Assembly (NCBI GenBank): GCA_024449915.1
Contig: JAMZAV010000024.1
Span: 496,001 to 560,000, forward strand
Length of the DNA stretch: 64,000 nucleotides
From: Sweltsa coloradensis
Taxonomy: Eukaryota; Arthropoda; Insecta; Plecoptera; Chloroperlidae
Direction: 5' to 3'
Positions 45,101-51,337 of this stretch are shown here, piece by piece. Made by a program: the position numbers and the translations under genes. Every line of letters begins with the position of its first letter. Within the stretch, counting starts at the first letter, position 1. The notes under the pieces are model-generated. The model was not told where the DNA came from. It saw only the letters and a program-made list of their open reading frames with translations, and did no database searches.

Positions 45101-46751
45101 CACCTTACAATTGTTATTTATATTTTAGGGTGTTGTAATTTTCTATTTTTAATGTATGTCATTATTTTAGTTAATTTTCTTACCACAGCGCTAACACAAA
45201 TCAGTGTACTACACTTTTTCCTGTATCTACTTCAGTCTACGCCAGATAGGTTCATACATAAACATTAGTAGGCCTATGGTTTTCTTGTATAAATTCCCAT
45301 TACAGTGACACCCTCTTTCGAATTGCCGCGTGTTTTCTTTTATCCTTTCTCATATTTTTCTCAATAATTTCTTTCTTTGCCCCCCCCCCCCCCTCCACCA
45401 AGGCTACTGGAGCGGCCGCTACCTTGCTCCCGTGGGGTGGGTGCTACTGTCCTGGGAGGTCTTGTCCTTGTGCTCGATTGGGGTTTTTAACAAAAATGTT
45501 GGCTCAAGAAACCGACAAAAATAGGACTATCAAATGCTAAAAGCTTGGCCAGGGATCTTTGACGCAAAACCAGAGGGAGGCACCTGGCCCCTGCCCCCCA
45601 CCCCCTGCGTACACCCATACCCACCGGGCACTTCTGGTAGTAGTGGTTACAGAAAAAAATATTAGATGCTTGATGGTCCGTGCGTTTGGGTGACCTTGTT
45701 CTTTTTCAGTTTATTGGCACGATCTTTTGAGCGCGCATTTTAAAACCATTTTCACAATTACATTCCCACGGACACGGGTATTGGCTTGTTCAGGAAGTTT
45801 TCATCATAAAGGCATGCTATTTCTTTTATAGCTAATATTTATGCAGCAAACACTCAATGATTAATAGGCCTACTTACTGACGTCCACACAACGACCCCCC
45901 ACCCCCATCCACCCTGACCTGACCACCCACCCACCTATTTCTCGCGGGGCCATGGCCCCGAATTTGTATGGTCAGGCCGCCACTGGCTTGACATTTAAAT
46001 CAAATTATTATTCCCCATTTTGTTAGCTGTTCATTGCAATGAATGAATACAATCATCCGTAACCAGAGAAATTAATTGTGTACTATTTTATGTTTTAAAT
46101 TTTTATATGCACGTAGTATTAACAATTCATCGATTTGTAATAATGTTTAATATTGATAACTACCTTAACTATATTGATGGCAAGCAAGTGTACATACTTC
46201 GTACGGTATTTAAAAATATTTACTGCACAAAGTGGGGTGTTACTGTTGTTGTGTTGTTGAGCTGGCATTTTTCAACTAGGCCTAGTAATATATAAATAAC
46301 ATTTTGAAAATGTAAGTGGTCATCCATGATAGAGGTGTGGCCATTACACTGAATACGGTTTATTATCTGCTTTATCTCTTTATTATTTGTGAAGCAGAAG
46401 ATATATAGCCTAAAACTTCAACAATGTGAAAATAAGAATTTGGTTATTATGGTTATTATTTATTATTGACTGATATTGTCTTTGTTATAGTTTGCCAGTA
46501 TCACACCCAAAGACATAGATGGAGTTCAAAACTGGATGGAAACCCTGCTCACTCAAATCCGTCCAAATGCAGTTGGGATTGTAGATGGCTTTGACATCTG
46601 TGACGAGATCCTGTCTTCCGCACTCGGTGCCTATGATGGGAGAGTATATGAGCGATTGTTCGAAGAAGCACAGAAAAGCCCTCTCAATCAAGAGCCTGTC
46701 AATGAATCCTTCCATAAGTACCTTAAGCCATTCCTCAAGGGTCATCTCTAA
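16201..46751 (+). CDS. ACOX1: Peroxisomal acyl-coenzyme A oxidase 1, full coding span, 11 exons
   Basis: Flavoenzyme of the first, rate-limiting step of peroxisomal beta-oxidation: acyl-CoA plus O2 gives trans-2-enoyl-CoA plus H2O2. Exons 16201-16345, 19977-20133, 20354-20522, 29938-30061, 31146-31390, 39193-39353, 40831-40993, 41767-41957, 42624-42776, 43695-43947 and 46491-46751 join in frame to 2022 nt, 673 residues (animal ACOX1 is about 660). Domains: N-terminal helical domain about 1-145; FAD-contacting TYAQTELGHGT at 154-164; CGGHGY at 415-420; YEGENT with the presumed catalytic base Glu440; C-terminal helical domain about 500-665. RIPRENML favours ACOX1 over ACOX3. The C-terminus is KGHL, not SKL, so the PTS1 is weak or non-canonical. 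Introns 3 (9.4 kb) and 5 (7.8 kb) are swollen by transposons; no exon is damaged. Confidence 0.95.
16508..16724. mobile_element. Small TIR MITE (GGGGGGTCCAACTTTTAT)
   Basis: CTTATTCGGCTAGGGGGGTC at the left mirrors the right end GACCCCCCTAGCCAAATAAG. About 217 bp, in ACOX1 intron 1. The inner GGGTCCAACTTT is shared with the ends of the element at 19.07 kb. Confidence 0.65.
16921..17313 (-). mobile_element. LINE C-terminal fragment (CR1-like)
   Basis: A 130-codon minus-strand ORF with [48 protein letters not shown] and [11 protein letters not shown]. This is the typical C-terminal extension of CR1-type reverse transcriptases. A related piece flanks the Merlin element at 13.56-15.19 kb. It lies in ACOX1 intron 1. 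Confidence 0.75.
18620..19905 (-). mobile_element. RNase H-type LINE fragment, split by a TIR element
   Basis: Minus-strand RNase H remnant: the upstream part at 19905-19797 reads [19 protein letters not shown], the downstream part below 19072 reads [20 protein letters not shown], similar to but distinct from the LINE at 2.6 kb. The two halves are separated by an inverted-repeat element of about 730 bp. It lies in ACOX1 intron 1. Confidence 0.75.
19071..19798. mobile_element. TIR DNA element inserted in an RNase H LINE fragment
   Basis: Ends are near-perfect inverted repeats of about 40 bp: left TTGCCGTTGAGCGGGTCCAA with TTTCAACCACACTTTTT, right its reverse complement. The interior carries a very GC-rich block (19412-19490) and AT-rich arms; no transposase is visible. 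The host RNase H frame is interrupted. A target duplication is not clear because the flanks are themselves palindromic. Confidence 0.7.
19977..20133 (+). CDS. ACOX1: ACOX1 coding exon 2
   Basis: 157 nt after a T-rich tract and TTTTAG. Encodes [11 protein letters not shown] through GDMEIFK. Donor GTAAGA. Confidence 0.93.
20354..20522 (+). CDS. ACOX1: ACOX1 coding exon 3
   Basis: 169 nt, acceptor CCCAG, donor GTATGA. Encodes [12 protein letters not shown] and ends with [11 protein letters not shown], half of the FAD-contact motif. Human ACOX1 has two mutually exclusive versions of exon 3; I see only one here. Confidence 0.95.
21051..21326. mobile_element. TIR MITE, CTAGGGAAACGCC ends, complete copy
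   Basis: CTAGGGAAACGCCAAAGTCG (left) and its complement ending TTTCCCTAG (right) form inverted repeats of about 45 bp that include GAGTGAGTGAGCCATG. The interior has the family mark CAGTTGACGCGCCC...ACCAACTAAAC. In ACOX1 intron 3. Confidence 0.8.
21335..21396 (+). repeat. tRNA-like repeat, B box GGTTCAATCCC
   Basis: AGTTGGCTAAAGCGCCC and ACGTGGGTTCAATCCCCTGG resemble A and B boxes. It starts a few bases after the right end of a TIR MITE. Confidence 0.45.
22250..22385. repeat. Degenerate CA-rich simple repeat
   Basis: ACACACAGACA- to CACATGCACATACACG-type sequence for about 130 bases, preceded by a possible LINE 3' end ([18 protein letters not shown] at about 22175-22245) and followed by (AAT)n at 22515. 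Confidence 0.7.
22690..23100 (-). mobile_element. LINE 3' fragment (C-terminus of reverse transcriptase ORF)
   Basis: A minus-strand ORF (23088-22831) contains [20 protein letters not shown] followed by [14 protein letters not shown], clearly homologous to the last 70 codons of the intron-5 LINE. The rest is missing. Confidence 0.75.
23650..23735 (+). repeat. tRNA-derived SINE head, copy 1
   Basis: ATGGCCCATGCGGCTGGGGC (A-box region) and GGGACGTGGGTTCGATTCC (B box) at tRNA-like spacing. The same arrangement recurs at about 26510-26580. Confidence 0.6.
23885..24300 (-). repeat. Two minus-strand tRNA-like repeats around simple repeats
   Basis: ATCAGGATTGCCGGTTGCTG with ATCGAACCGACG near 23907-23940, and AGTCAGGATTGCCGATTGCT with ATCGAAACGACG near 24250-24285, are minus-strand B-box-like units of one family. 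Between them lie ATTATC/ATAATC tandem repeats (23977-24034) and (GA)n at about 24150-24181. Confidence 0.5.
25564..25815. repeat. Tandem duplication, 126-bp unit, two copies
   Basis: ACTCGAG followed by ATTAGTTGTGT, AATTCTAACTTGAAAG and GGATGATTTGAAACCGGGCG occurs at 25564 and again at 25690 with only a few differences. No coding function recognised. Confidence 0.85.
26174..26412. mobile_element. Same MITE family as 21.05 kb, right end lost
   Basis: CTAGGAAAACGCCTAAGTCG, GAGTGAGTGAGCCATGTA and CAGTTGACGCTCCCTTATAC match the 21.05-kb copy; the right arm stops at CCCATGACAC. Further partial copies occur at about 190-270, 8349-8408, 49151-49210 and 58610-58670. Confidence 0.7.
26505..26590 (+). 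repeat. tRNA-derived SINE head, copy 2
   Basis: ATGGCTCATGCGGTTGGGGC and GGGACGTGGGTTCGAATTCC, matching the copy near 23.7 kb, followed by AT-rich sequence. Confidence 0.6.
27340..28535. repeat. Inverted copy of the 7.4-8.0 kb repeat, split by a MITE
   Basis: Sequence such as CCAAACGGGTGGGGCTACAA, GGACATTAAGGT and CGCGGCGGGACTTTAGCG corresponds to the reverse complement of about 7385-7985. It is interrupted at 27674-28108. A third, short copy lies at 50513-50600. Confidence 0.75.
27674..28108. mobile_element. TIR MITE, TAGGGAACTGTCCTT ends, nested
   Basis: TAGGGAACTGTCCTT and AAGGACAGTTCCCTA are perfect 15-bp inverted ends. The element interrupts a repeat whose uninterrupted form is present near 28265 and 7650 (complement). 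TA could be the duplication. The interior has a GC-rich block at about 27890-27985. Confidence 0.75.
28690..29680 (-). mobile_element. Decayed LINE fragment, same family as the intron-5 element
   Basis: Minus-strand translation, with several frameshifts and stops, gives [57 protein letters not shown] and [10 protein letters not shown]. These line up with the reverse transcriptase and C-terminus of the LINE at 35.2-39.1 kb. It lies in ACOX1 intron 3 in antisense orientation. Confidence 0.8.
29938..30061 (+). CDS. ACOX1: ACOX1 coding exon 4
   Basis: 124 nt, acceptor TTTTTAG, donor GTAAGT. Encodes [16 protein letters not shown] through SYKWWPGG, completing the FAD/acyl-CoA motif. Confidence 0.95.
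30644..31078. mobile_element. hAT-like MITE with perfect duplication ATATGCTC, beside ACOX1 exon 5
   Basis: TAGGGATGCAC and GTGCATCCCTA ends; ATATGCTC at 30636-30643 and 31079-31086. The interior is full of ATCGATAAT palindromes and could form long hairpins. It ends 67 bases before ACOX1 exon 5. Confidence 0.88.
31146..31390 (+). CDS. ACOX1: ACOX1 coding exon 5
   Basis: 245 nt, acceptor TTTCCTAG, donor GTATGT. Encodes [20 protein letters not shown] through [17 protein letters not shown] hAT element ends only 67 bases upstream of the acceptor. Confidence 0.95.
31653..32472. mobile_element. hAT-like element, GACTATAG/GCCTATAG duplication
   Basis: CAGGAGCGTCACTAG and CTAGTGACGCCACTG ends; flanks 31645-31652 and 32473-32480 match 7 of 8. 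Very G-rich terminal blocks (GGGGGGGCGCAAG; GGGGGGGCGCACG). In ACOX1 intron 5. Confidence 0.82.
32811..33628. mobile_element. TIR element, TAGGGATGTCAA ends
   Basis: TAGGGATGTCAA and TTGACATCCCTA are perfect 12-bp inverted ends, followed inside by ACCCG/CGGGT motifs. No matching 8-bp flank; TA is possible. Several chance ORFs only. In ACOX1 intron 5. Confidence 0.7.
34311..35236 (-). mobile_element. Penelope-like element fragment with GIY-YIG endonuclease and inverted terminal repeats
   Basis: A minus-strand ORF (34978-34598) carries the GIY-YIG endonuclease domain of Penelope-like retroelements: [20 protein letters not shown], then [15 protein letters not shown] and a late Lys-Glu pair ([11 protein letters not shown]). 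The ends are inverted copies of each other, about 34311-34485 and 35085-35236, sharing GTGAGATAGGATC and CAGCTTACCTT and lower similarity inward. Terminal repeats in inverted orientation are typical of this group. The reverse transcriptase is absent, so this is a dead 3' fragment. A piece of the same terminal repeat (GTGAGATAGGATCCAACAGC) recurs at 33805-33824. Confidence 0.8.
35253..36071 (+). CDS. LINE ORF1: TARG1-like macrodomain fused to SGNH hydrolase
   Basis: Open frame of 272 codons from just after an in-frame TGA (35250-35252) to TAA. First part, about 35270-35540, matches the C-terminal two thirds of the TARG1/OARD1 macrodomain (ADP-ribose glycohydrolase fold): [48 protein letters not shown]. 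The Lys (codon 35337-35339) and Asp (35460-35462) equivalent to TARG1 Lys84 and Asp125 are both kept. Second part is an SGNH/GDSL hydrolase: [10 protein letters not shown] (Ser codon 35583-35585), [31 protein letters not shown] esterase domains are known in CR1-group ORF1 proteins; the macrodomain fusion is the unusual part. The macrodomain's N-terminal ADP-ribose loop is missing because the copy is truncated where a Penelope-like fragment begins, so no native start is visible. Confidence 0.85.
   Translation, partial: YYININIKGVGSFAVIKDKERYIYYLITKELASEKPTLEDLKKSLVAMKKHCSQNGVTKLAMPRLGCGLDKLEWLDVKHQIKDIFQNSDIEVTAYHLPPPWRKAKVVIGDSLVKHVEYASHKNAAAPTIESYPGICIEQLINKLRVMKMQGEKFKQIAIHAGTNNVYRSATPEELSIKMRCLVEEGKKIFPDAAWVISGVLYRRDVDCRYIDGINQCLDDLCMNMKCLFVDGNLWIGNDDLARDGLHLNRNGSRKLGELLAMNLKFPINSGN
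36002..36987 (+). CDS. LINE ORF2, apurinic-type endonuclease part
   Basis: Frame opens at 36002 (stops at 35996 and 35999) and overlaps ORF1 by about 70 nt in the -1 phase. There is no ATG before the endonuclease domain; the first plausible codon past ORF1 is a GTG at 36074. Endonuclease/exonuclease/phosphatase motifs in order: LQVNCQSI (metal-binding Asn), IIGTESWL (Glu), [23 protein letters not shown] (Asp and Asn), LLDIFLV (Asp) and [10 protein letters not shown] (His). This domain nicks target DNA for target-primed reverse transcription. The frame runs into TGA at 36998 after FKNNCE; homology switches to another frame near 36985, indicating a small indel in TTTAAAAATAATT. Confidence 0.85.
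36041..36047 (+). other. Candidate -1 frameshift heptamer TTTAAAA in ORF1/ORF2 overlap
   Basis: In the ORF1 frame this reads T TTA AAA, the canonical X XXY YYZ layout. It lies 22 nt before the ORF1 stop and inside the stretch (36002-36071) where the endonuclease frame is open, so a -1 slip would fuse macro-SGNH to endonuclease. Immediately downstream TTCCC (36048-36052) can pair with GGGAA (36062-36066). The stem is short and starts right after the heptamer, closer than usual. Confidence 0.45.
36945..39023 (+). CDS. LINE ORF2, reverse transcriptase part (CR1/Jockey-group)
   Basis: Continues ORF2 in the +1 phase relative to the endonuclease; homologous sequence begins near 36985 ([14 protein letters not shown]). 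Reverse transcriptase blocks are intact: [83 protein letters not shown] (catalytic Asp-Asp), [14 protein letters not shown], then the C-terminal [45 protein letters not shown]. No RNase H domain follows. Apart from the one frameshift against the endonuclease, about 690 codons are open, so the insertion is fairly young. Clade is CR1/L2/Jockey group; I cannot fix it further. Confidence 0.9.
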   Translation: MKEQTLNITGKSLKIIVSEATQLFIPQKRLKKNPDPVYYTNKIKLLKRKCSKLYSYRKINSRRFNECSKQLLHLKKEAKNRFMENLLESSANKKSKFDRFYNHIRSKKGKKNSIPVLQQNGKTITDDKEKANVLNHHYASIFGEKVVFNKRLVNNECQNENVFTFSQKSIGQVINGLKSNKTPGLDGISNDFIKLAGNGIIPYLQLLFQISINNEQIPDDWKSAWVSPIPKDGKKDRAENYRPVSLTSSVCKVFETMISRYIRYQLKQTGYLLNTQHGFREGYSCESQLASLIQDLSDEVDNKGEVDAILLDFSKAFDMVPHDILMSKINELGIDPRIVKWINEWLTGRVQVVKVGDEYSDEVAVLSGVPQGSVLGPLLFLIFINDIGIGLDGDVFIRLFADDCILYMRINNMDDCLRFQKAIDKIVEWIKANRMKMNAAKSQLIKFTLKHKTNVYHYMLDGESLEYRENCKYLGALLNNKLNWGEHVSQVICKGNKQTNFVMRNLRGCSEKVKEKAYIEIVRPCLEYAGLVWDPHSKIHTDAIEMVQRKAIRKVLGKYGRRHSPSEMMVDLGWESLHERRINAKLCAFYKVFTGQPAWDDLNKKIIFAPFRGRKDHSMKIFVHKCNTDVGKHSFLGSVTKSWNGLDERVVNPLPRNVSEFKERIRKYQGCFLLLSVPCICAEYVVIVVNVW
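39193..39353 (+). CDS. ACOX1: ACOX1 coding exon 6
   Basis: 161 nt, acceptor TTCTAG, donor GTAAGT. Encodes [20 protein letters not shown] through RRQSELKPG. It lies roughly 100 bases after the 3' end of the intron-5 LINE. Confidence 0.95.
40831..40993 (+). CDS. ACOX1: ACOX1 coding exon 7
   Basis: 163 nt, acceptor TTTTTAG, donor GTATCA. Encodes [17 protein letters not shown] through DMERLPE. Confidence 0.95.
41042..41221. mobile_element. Palindromic MITE (GGGCCC...TTCTGTA), copy 1
   Basis: About 180 bp, long inverted ends: ACCGAGTTGGTTCCGTAGGT with TAATCGCACGAAT on the left, mirrored on the right. Centre has AAGCGATGCGTCACAAGTC. In ACOX1 intron 7. Confidence 0.75.
41767..41957 (+). CDS. ACOX1: ACOX1 coding exon 8 (active site)
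   Basis: 191 nt, acceptor GTTGCAG, donor GTAGGT. Encodes [14 protein letters not shown] and [16 protein letters not shown]. The first Glu of YEGENT is the presumed catalytic base (residue 440). Confidence 0.97.
42624..42776 (+). CDS. ACOX1: ACOX1 coding exon 9
   Basis: 153 nt, acceptor TTGACAG, donor GTGTGT. Encodes [14 protein letters not shown] through FKEVAAG. Less conserved than exons 8 and 10, as usual in this region; phase is intact. Confidence 0.9.
42886..43251. mobile_element. hAT element with perfect duplication GTCATATA
   Basis: CAGTGGCGGCACCA and TAGTGCCGCCACTG ends; GTCATATA at 42878-42885 and 43252-43259. Interior is G-rich near both ends (GGGGCAAG) with a GC hairpin at about 42985-43015. 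In ACOX1 intron 9. Confidence 0.92.
43695..43947 (+). CDS. ACOX1: ACOX1 coding exon 10
   Basis: 253 nt, acceptor TTTTACAG, donor GTAAGG. Encodes [13 protein letters not shown] through [10 protein letters not shown], including the family stretch [21 protein letters not shown] hAT target duplication begins 7 bases past the exon, just downstream of the donor. Confidence 0.94.
43962..45985. mobile_element. hAT element with perfect duplication GCTTGACA, just after ACOX1 exon 10
   Basis: CAGTGGCGGCTTGAACC and GGTCAGGCCGCCACTG ends; GCTTGACA at 43954-43961 and 45986-45993. The insertion is 7-14 bases downstream of the exon 10 donor start. Inside are two related G-rich units near 44030-44230 and 44580-44770, which look like nested or duplicated hAT pieces. 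No transposase. Confidence 0.92.
46491..46751 (+). CDS. ACOX1: ACOX1 coding exon 11 with stop
   Basis: 261 nt, acceptor TTATAG, stop TAA at 46749-46751. Encodes [30 protein letters not shown] and the terminus LKPFLKGHL. The usual SKL is replaced by GHL. Confidence 0.95.
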   Translation, partial: FASITPKDIDGVQNWMETLLTQIRPNAVGIVDGFDICDEILSSALGAYDGRVYERLFEEAQKSPLNQEPVNESFHKYLKPFLKGHL

Positions 46752-46886
46752 TCTGTTATTAAACTCCATAAAACAGTGTGGAGTCTCTGCAAAACAGTTG
46801 AGCATAAGACTTGAAATTGTTTATTCTCCTTTAAAATGCAAACTTTTTTATTTTTCATTTTACAGTAAAGGTTCCTTGCAATTTTA

Positions 46887-46892
46887 ATTAAA
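46887..46892 (+). terminator. Candidate poly(A) signal ATTAAA for ACOX1
   Basis: ATTAAA, a common variant signal, about 135 bases past the ACOX1 stop. Weak evidence on its own; the DNA is AT-rich and other sites are possible. Confidence 0.35.
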
Positions 46893-46999
46893 GGCAGAAT
46901 TACTAACAATAACATACAATGCATACAAACAAAACAACCAATACCATTTTAGTGCCATTCCTCCATTGGCAAAAATGCTATCAAGTATCAACAAGTACG

Positions 47000-48900
47000 G
47001 TGTATAAACATTGTGATATTATTGTTGCTCCTAACTTTCCAGATGTGTTGAAAAATGGCAGTTTCTTGGGGCAAATTTATTCTACAGAATGATTATTTGC
47101 TTATATATTATGCATTATAATTTATAATATCTTGTAGAAGTTAGTTGAAAATAATAATAGGCCTAATTAAGTTTTAAGTTTTTGTAAAAGTTTAAATTTT
47201 GAAATTAATTGTTGAGGGTATTGAGTGCACCAATGATTTTGATTTTCATATTTGCGTATGTGTTGTATATAAGTATGTGAAGGCAATCATGGCATTGTCG
47301 ATTCATTGTTTACGTACTTTATTTTTATTTCATGTTATTCTTTGTAAAAATGGAACTGTCAACCACTTCCTTACAAATTCAGAATCAACCAGAGCTTTGG
47401 AATTCTATGCCCAGGTTGCCATGCAAACCAAACCAACTAGTAAGTATGGTAGGCCTATGGGCAACTACCAACTACATAACAATTTGAATTTACCTATATG
47501 CCCCGTCTAAATTCTAGCAGAGGTAAATCTACTTTACTAATCATCTCAATTATAGGTAGGTTTTTTTACAATCAATTGTTACATTATAAAGACAAGTGAA
47601 ATAAAATAAAATACAAGAGCCTTTACAATAGTAATAATGGAAGTAATCTCTGTGGCTTAGGAATTGACTAGGAATCGATTCCCAAATTTTCTTAGGTACT
47701 TGCATTCCCGAAGTGAGAAGTGTGCAGAACACTAAATGTGGGAAATTGATTTCTAGATTATCAACCAAAACAAAGCCAACTTTCAACACAATTTCAGTTG
47801 ATGACTATGCTCACTAGATTACGCGAGACCTATGTTGCAAGAAATTAATTGTGATTTAAATGGAATAGTATTGTTATCACAATGTGCCTACAATATTTAC
47901 AAGGCGTCGGGGGTTATTCTCACAGAACATTGGTATTAAAATATTGTGTATAAACGAAACTCCTAGTATTAATAGAATTAGATGGTATTAGTATCCAGGG
48001 TAGAAAACTATGCAAACAAAAATATTGATAGGCCGGTACATAGCTATTCTATTAGCTAACCAACATGACTCGCAAGGCCTAGTGTCTATGTATGTAAAAG
48101 AAACTGTAGGCTACCAGTTTGTGATAGGGATAAACAGTCCAATGATCCAGATATTCTAATCTAATACTTATTAGTACTTATTTCATGTCAATTAGGTATG
48201 CCATGCCCATATGTCAGCAGAAACATTGATAATTGGCAATTGATTGCTAAGAGAAGAAGGAAGATAGACATACACTACATGCAGCAGTAACGAGGTCGCC
48301 TTATTTGGCCTATGTAGTACAGTAAATTGTCTCTCTTCACAGTTGGTGCAACACAACAATGCAATCCAATACTTTAATCTTAAGTGCTGTTACATTTCTA
48401 CAAATATATTATATTGTATCACAATTTCTGGGTTGGGTTTATAAAATAGAGTTGTACAAGTTATCATATATTGGATAATTTAACTAGTTTTACACAATGC
48501 ATTTGCATTTATTTACCAATGATTAAATTAGGGAAAATGGTTTTATATAGTTATTTGTTGTTTATAAATATAATGCATTTGTTATTCTATTACTCTGGTT
48601 ATTACATATGAATATGAAAAATTAAAAGGTTATCAGAAAATATTATAAATGTGGTATTTTTTTATCCATATTTTTTTCATGTCCTTTCCAATAGAACCAA
48701 TTTGCCCATAGTAAGTAGTTGCAGGCTGTGTTTTACCTTTAATCAACCCTTTGAGTGTGAGTGTGTGAGACTCAAGATTCGGGGGGTCAATGGTTCAAAT
48801 CTTGCCATTGGCAATCTTCCATGCTGTTAATGCTAGGACCCTCAGCACAGCCCTCGAACATCCAGCCTGTTCACTACTAACTTAATAACCTAGTTAGTCA
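47000..48900. other. Convergent intergenic DNA, nothing recognised
   Basis: AT-rich sequence between the ACOX1 and HDHD2 3' ends; no conserved ORF, RNA gene or clear repeat structure on either strand. Confidence 0.5.
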
Positions 48901-48903
48901 CCT

Positions 48904-49074
48904 GGGCCCCGATTCTGTAACTTCTACGGATTGGATTTGTAGGTAATCGCACGAATCAAAGTCTAAAGCGATGCGTCACAAGTCTGTTTAGCATGATATA
49001 CACACAGTGACTCATCACTTACAAATTAAATTCGTGCGATTATCGTACCAGTAGAAGTTACAGAATCGGGGCCC
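48904..49074. mobile_element. Palindromic MITE (GGGCCC...TTCTGTA), copy 2
   Basis: Same family as the copy at 41.04 kb: GGGCCCCGATTCTGTAACTT ends, GTAGGTAATCGCACGAAT arm and the AAGCGATGCGTCACAAGTC centre. Intergenic. Confidence 0.75.
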
Positions 49075-49404
49075 TGAAAAGGGTTGTATCGGGTGTAAAA
49101 CTGATGTGTACCCTACACCTACTGCAGGCATCCCTATGAAAAGTTTTTTTACTAGGAAAACGCTCAGTTGGACGCGTTGTTGAGCGAGCACCGGTACGTG
49201 CAACACGACCCGAGTACGACATTCCCATAATGTTACATACCAATAAGTCTTTTAGGTCTTGACCGATTTAGCTGAAAATTTGTAAAATAGGAGAGAATGG
49301 ATAAAATCCACCGCCATCTAGAGGACCTTGACATCATTTCTTTGGGAAAACTATTTTACTCTTGATTTCTTCTAGGTGGCAGTACATAGTGACCAGAATT
49401 CTTG

Positions 49405-49935
49405 TGCGACTTTTCGTTGCCATGGTAACGTTACTTTTGTTAAAATGTAATTGCTATCTACACTACTTATCGGATCAAAATAAAATTAACATATTCGTGA
49501 CCGGACGGACATTCTAAATGATTTGGCTACCTCAGATTTTGTCGCCGTTTAGTTTTAAAAAAAAACTTTAGATTAACTTTAATGTAACTTTATAACTTTT
49601 TGAACGATTTTGCCACAAAACTAATGGCATTCAATCGGGAACAAAACTTGCGGATGGTCAAAATTTCAACTCGATCCGAGCCTCCGTTTGACCGCTATCA
49701 TGAGCCAAAAAAGCTGTGCGACTTTCCGTTGCCATGGTAACGGGACTTTGTTATAATGTAATTTCCATCTACACTAATTATCGGATCAAAACAAAAATAA
49801 CATATTCGTGATCGGACGGACATTCTAAATGATTTGGCCACCTCAGATTTTGTTGCAGTTTAGTTTGAAAAAAAAACTTTCGATTAACTTTAATGTAACT
49901 TTTTAACTTTTTGAACGATTTTGCCACAAAACTAT
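49405..49935. repeat. Diverged tandem duplication, about 310-bp period
   Basis: GTGCGACTTT(T/C)CGTTGCCATGG, TCGGATCAAAA, ACATATTCGTGA, GGACGGACATTCTAAATGAT and TGAACGATTTTGCCACAAAA occur in the same order at 49405-49625 and 49715-49935. Followed by an A-rich stretch and CGCTCGCTTCGCTCGCTC at about 50080-50095. Confidence 0.8.
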
Positions 49936-50844
49936 TCAGCAACCCGCCTAGGTGGTATGTACATGTGTGCAAAATTTCAGGTCGATCAGAGAAACGGTGC
50001 GACCTGTATCGAAGCAGTAACAGGAAAAAAAAAACAAAAAAAAACAGACATTCGAGCCATAAGAGTCAAGTGGAGACGCTCGCTTCGCTCGCTCAACAAG
50101 ATGTTTGCATATTACTATACTGTAGTGTCCCATCCATATGATCTTGGGTCACATGGGTAATGTGACACTAAGAAGAAACATGATTCCAATTGATAGTTAC
50201 TTGAGATTTATCAATCTAGGTAGGGCGCCGCAGCCAGGCTGCGGTGCGCTACACACTCTGGCACCTTATACAGCAAGCAGAGTTGGGGTGATTTCGAGGT
50301 GTCACCCAGCCGTCATGAAACGTGATGTGAACTTTAAAACTATCAAAATTGAGGGAATTTAGGTACCTGACAACACATGCCAAATTTGGTTGGGATACAA
50401 GCATTCCTTCTTGGTGAAAAAATGTCTTGAAACATGCTCAAAATCACTAAGGATGTTGGCTACTACTGCTAGCTACTGCTACGGTCTTATTCGTCAGTAC
50501 TCAGTTTCAATCGGCCCGCAATTCTGACCAAACGGGTGGGGCTATAACATTCATATTTTACATGGACATTAAGGTAATAGAGGGTCTTTTGAAGAAAAAG
50601 TTGAAAAAGTTTGCTCGAAGGCTTCCAAATAAAGGTTTCAATGTTAGCCTTATACAAGAATATAATGAACAAGGTAACTATAGTTACTTGACAATGATCG
50701 ACTACATTGTTTACAAAAAGCAAGTCTTTGGGCCACTAGATATTTTACATTCTATATTGTTAATTGGTAATTCCATAGAAATTAAATCAACTTTGATAAA
50801 ATTATTATATTTTAACAAATAATTTTGCAATGGAACTTGAAAAA

Positions 50845-51189
50845 GTAATGAGATCCACACACATAACAAAAACTTGTAAAAATACAGCCAAACCGTACAC
50901 ACAAATATCAAATTGTGCTATTCCATGTGTAATTTTTGTTATCACCATCTAGGCCTAATGGGAATACTAGACTAATTTTATGTATGTTCCATTTACCAGT
51001 GTTTTGGATAAAATATGTAAATGTAAAATTTGGGTATATTTCATTTGTGACTTGTCTATGTGTAATTTTTGTTGTGACCATGTGGGTGGATGTTGTAATA
51101 ATTTGTAAACTATGTCCTATTGACCATTGTCTTTGTGCAATTTGTAAAATAGCAAACCATGCTAAAATAAAGATATACTACTACTACTG

Positions 51190-51265
<76 letters not shown>

Positions 51266-51287
51266 CACCACTACCACCACCACCACC

Positions 51288-51337
<50 letters not shown>

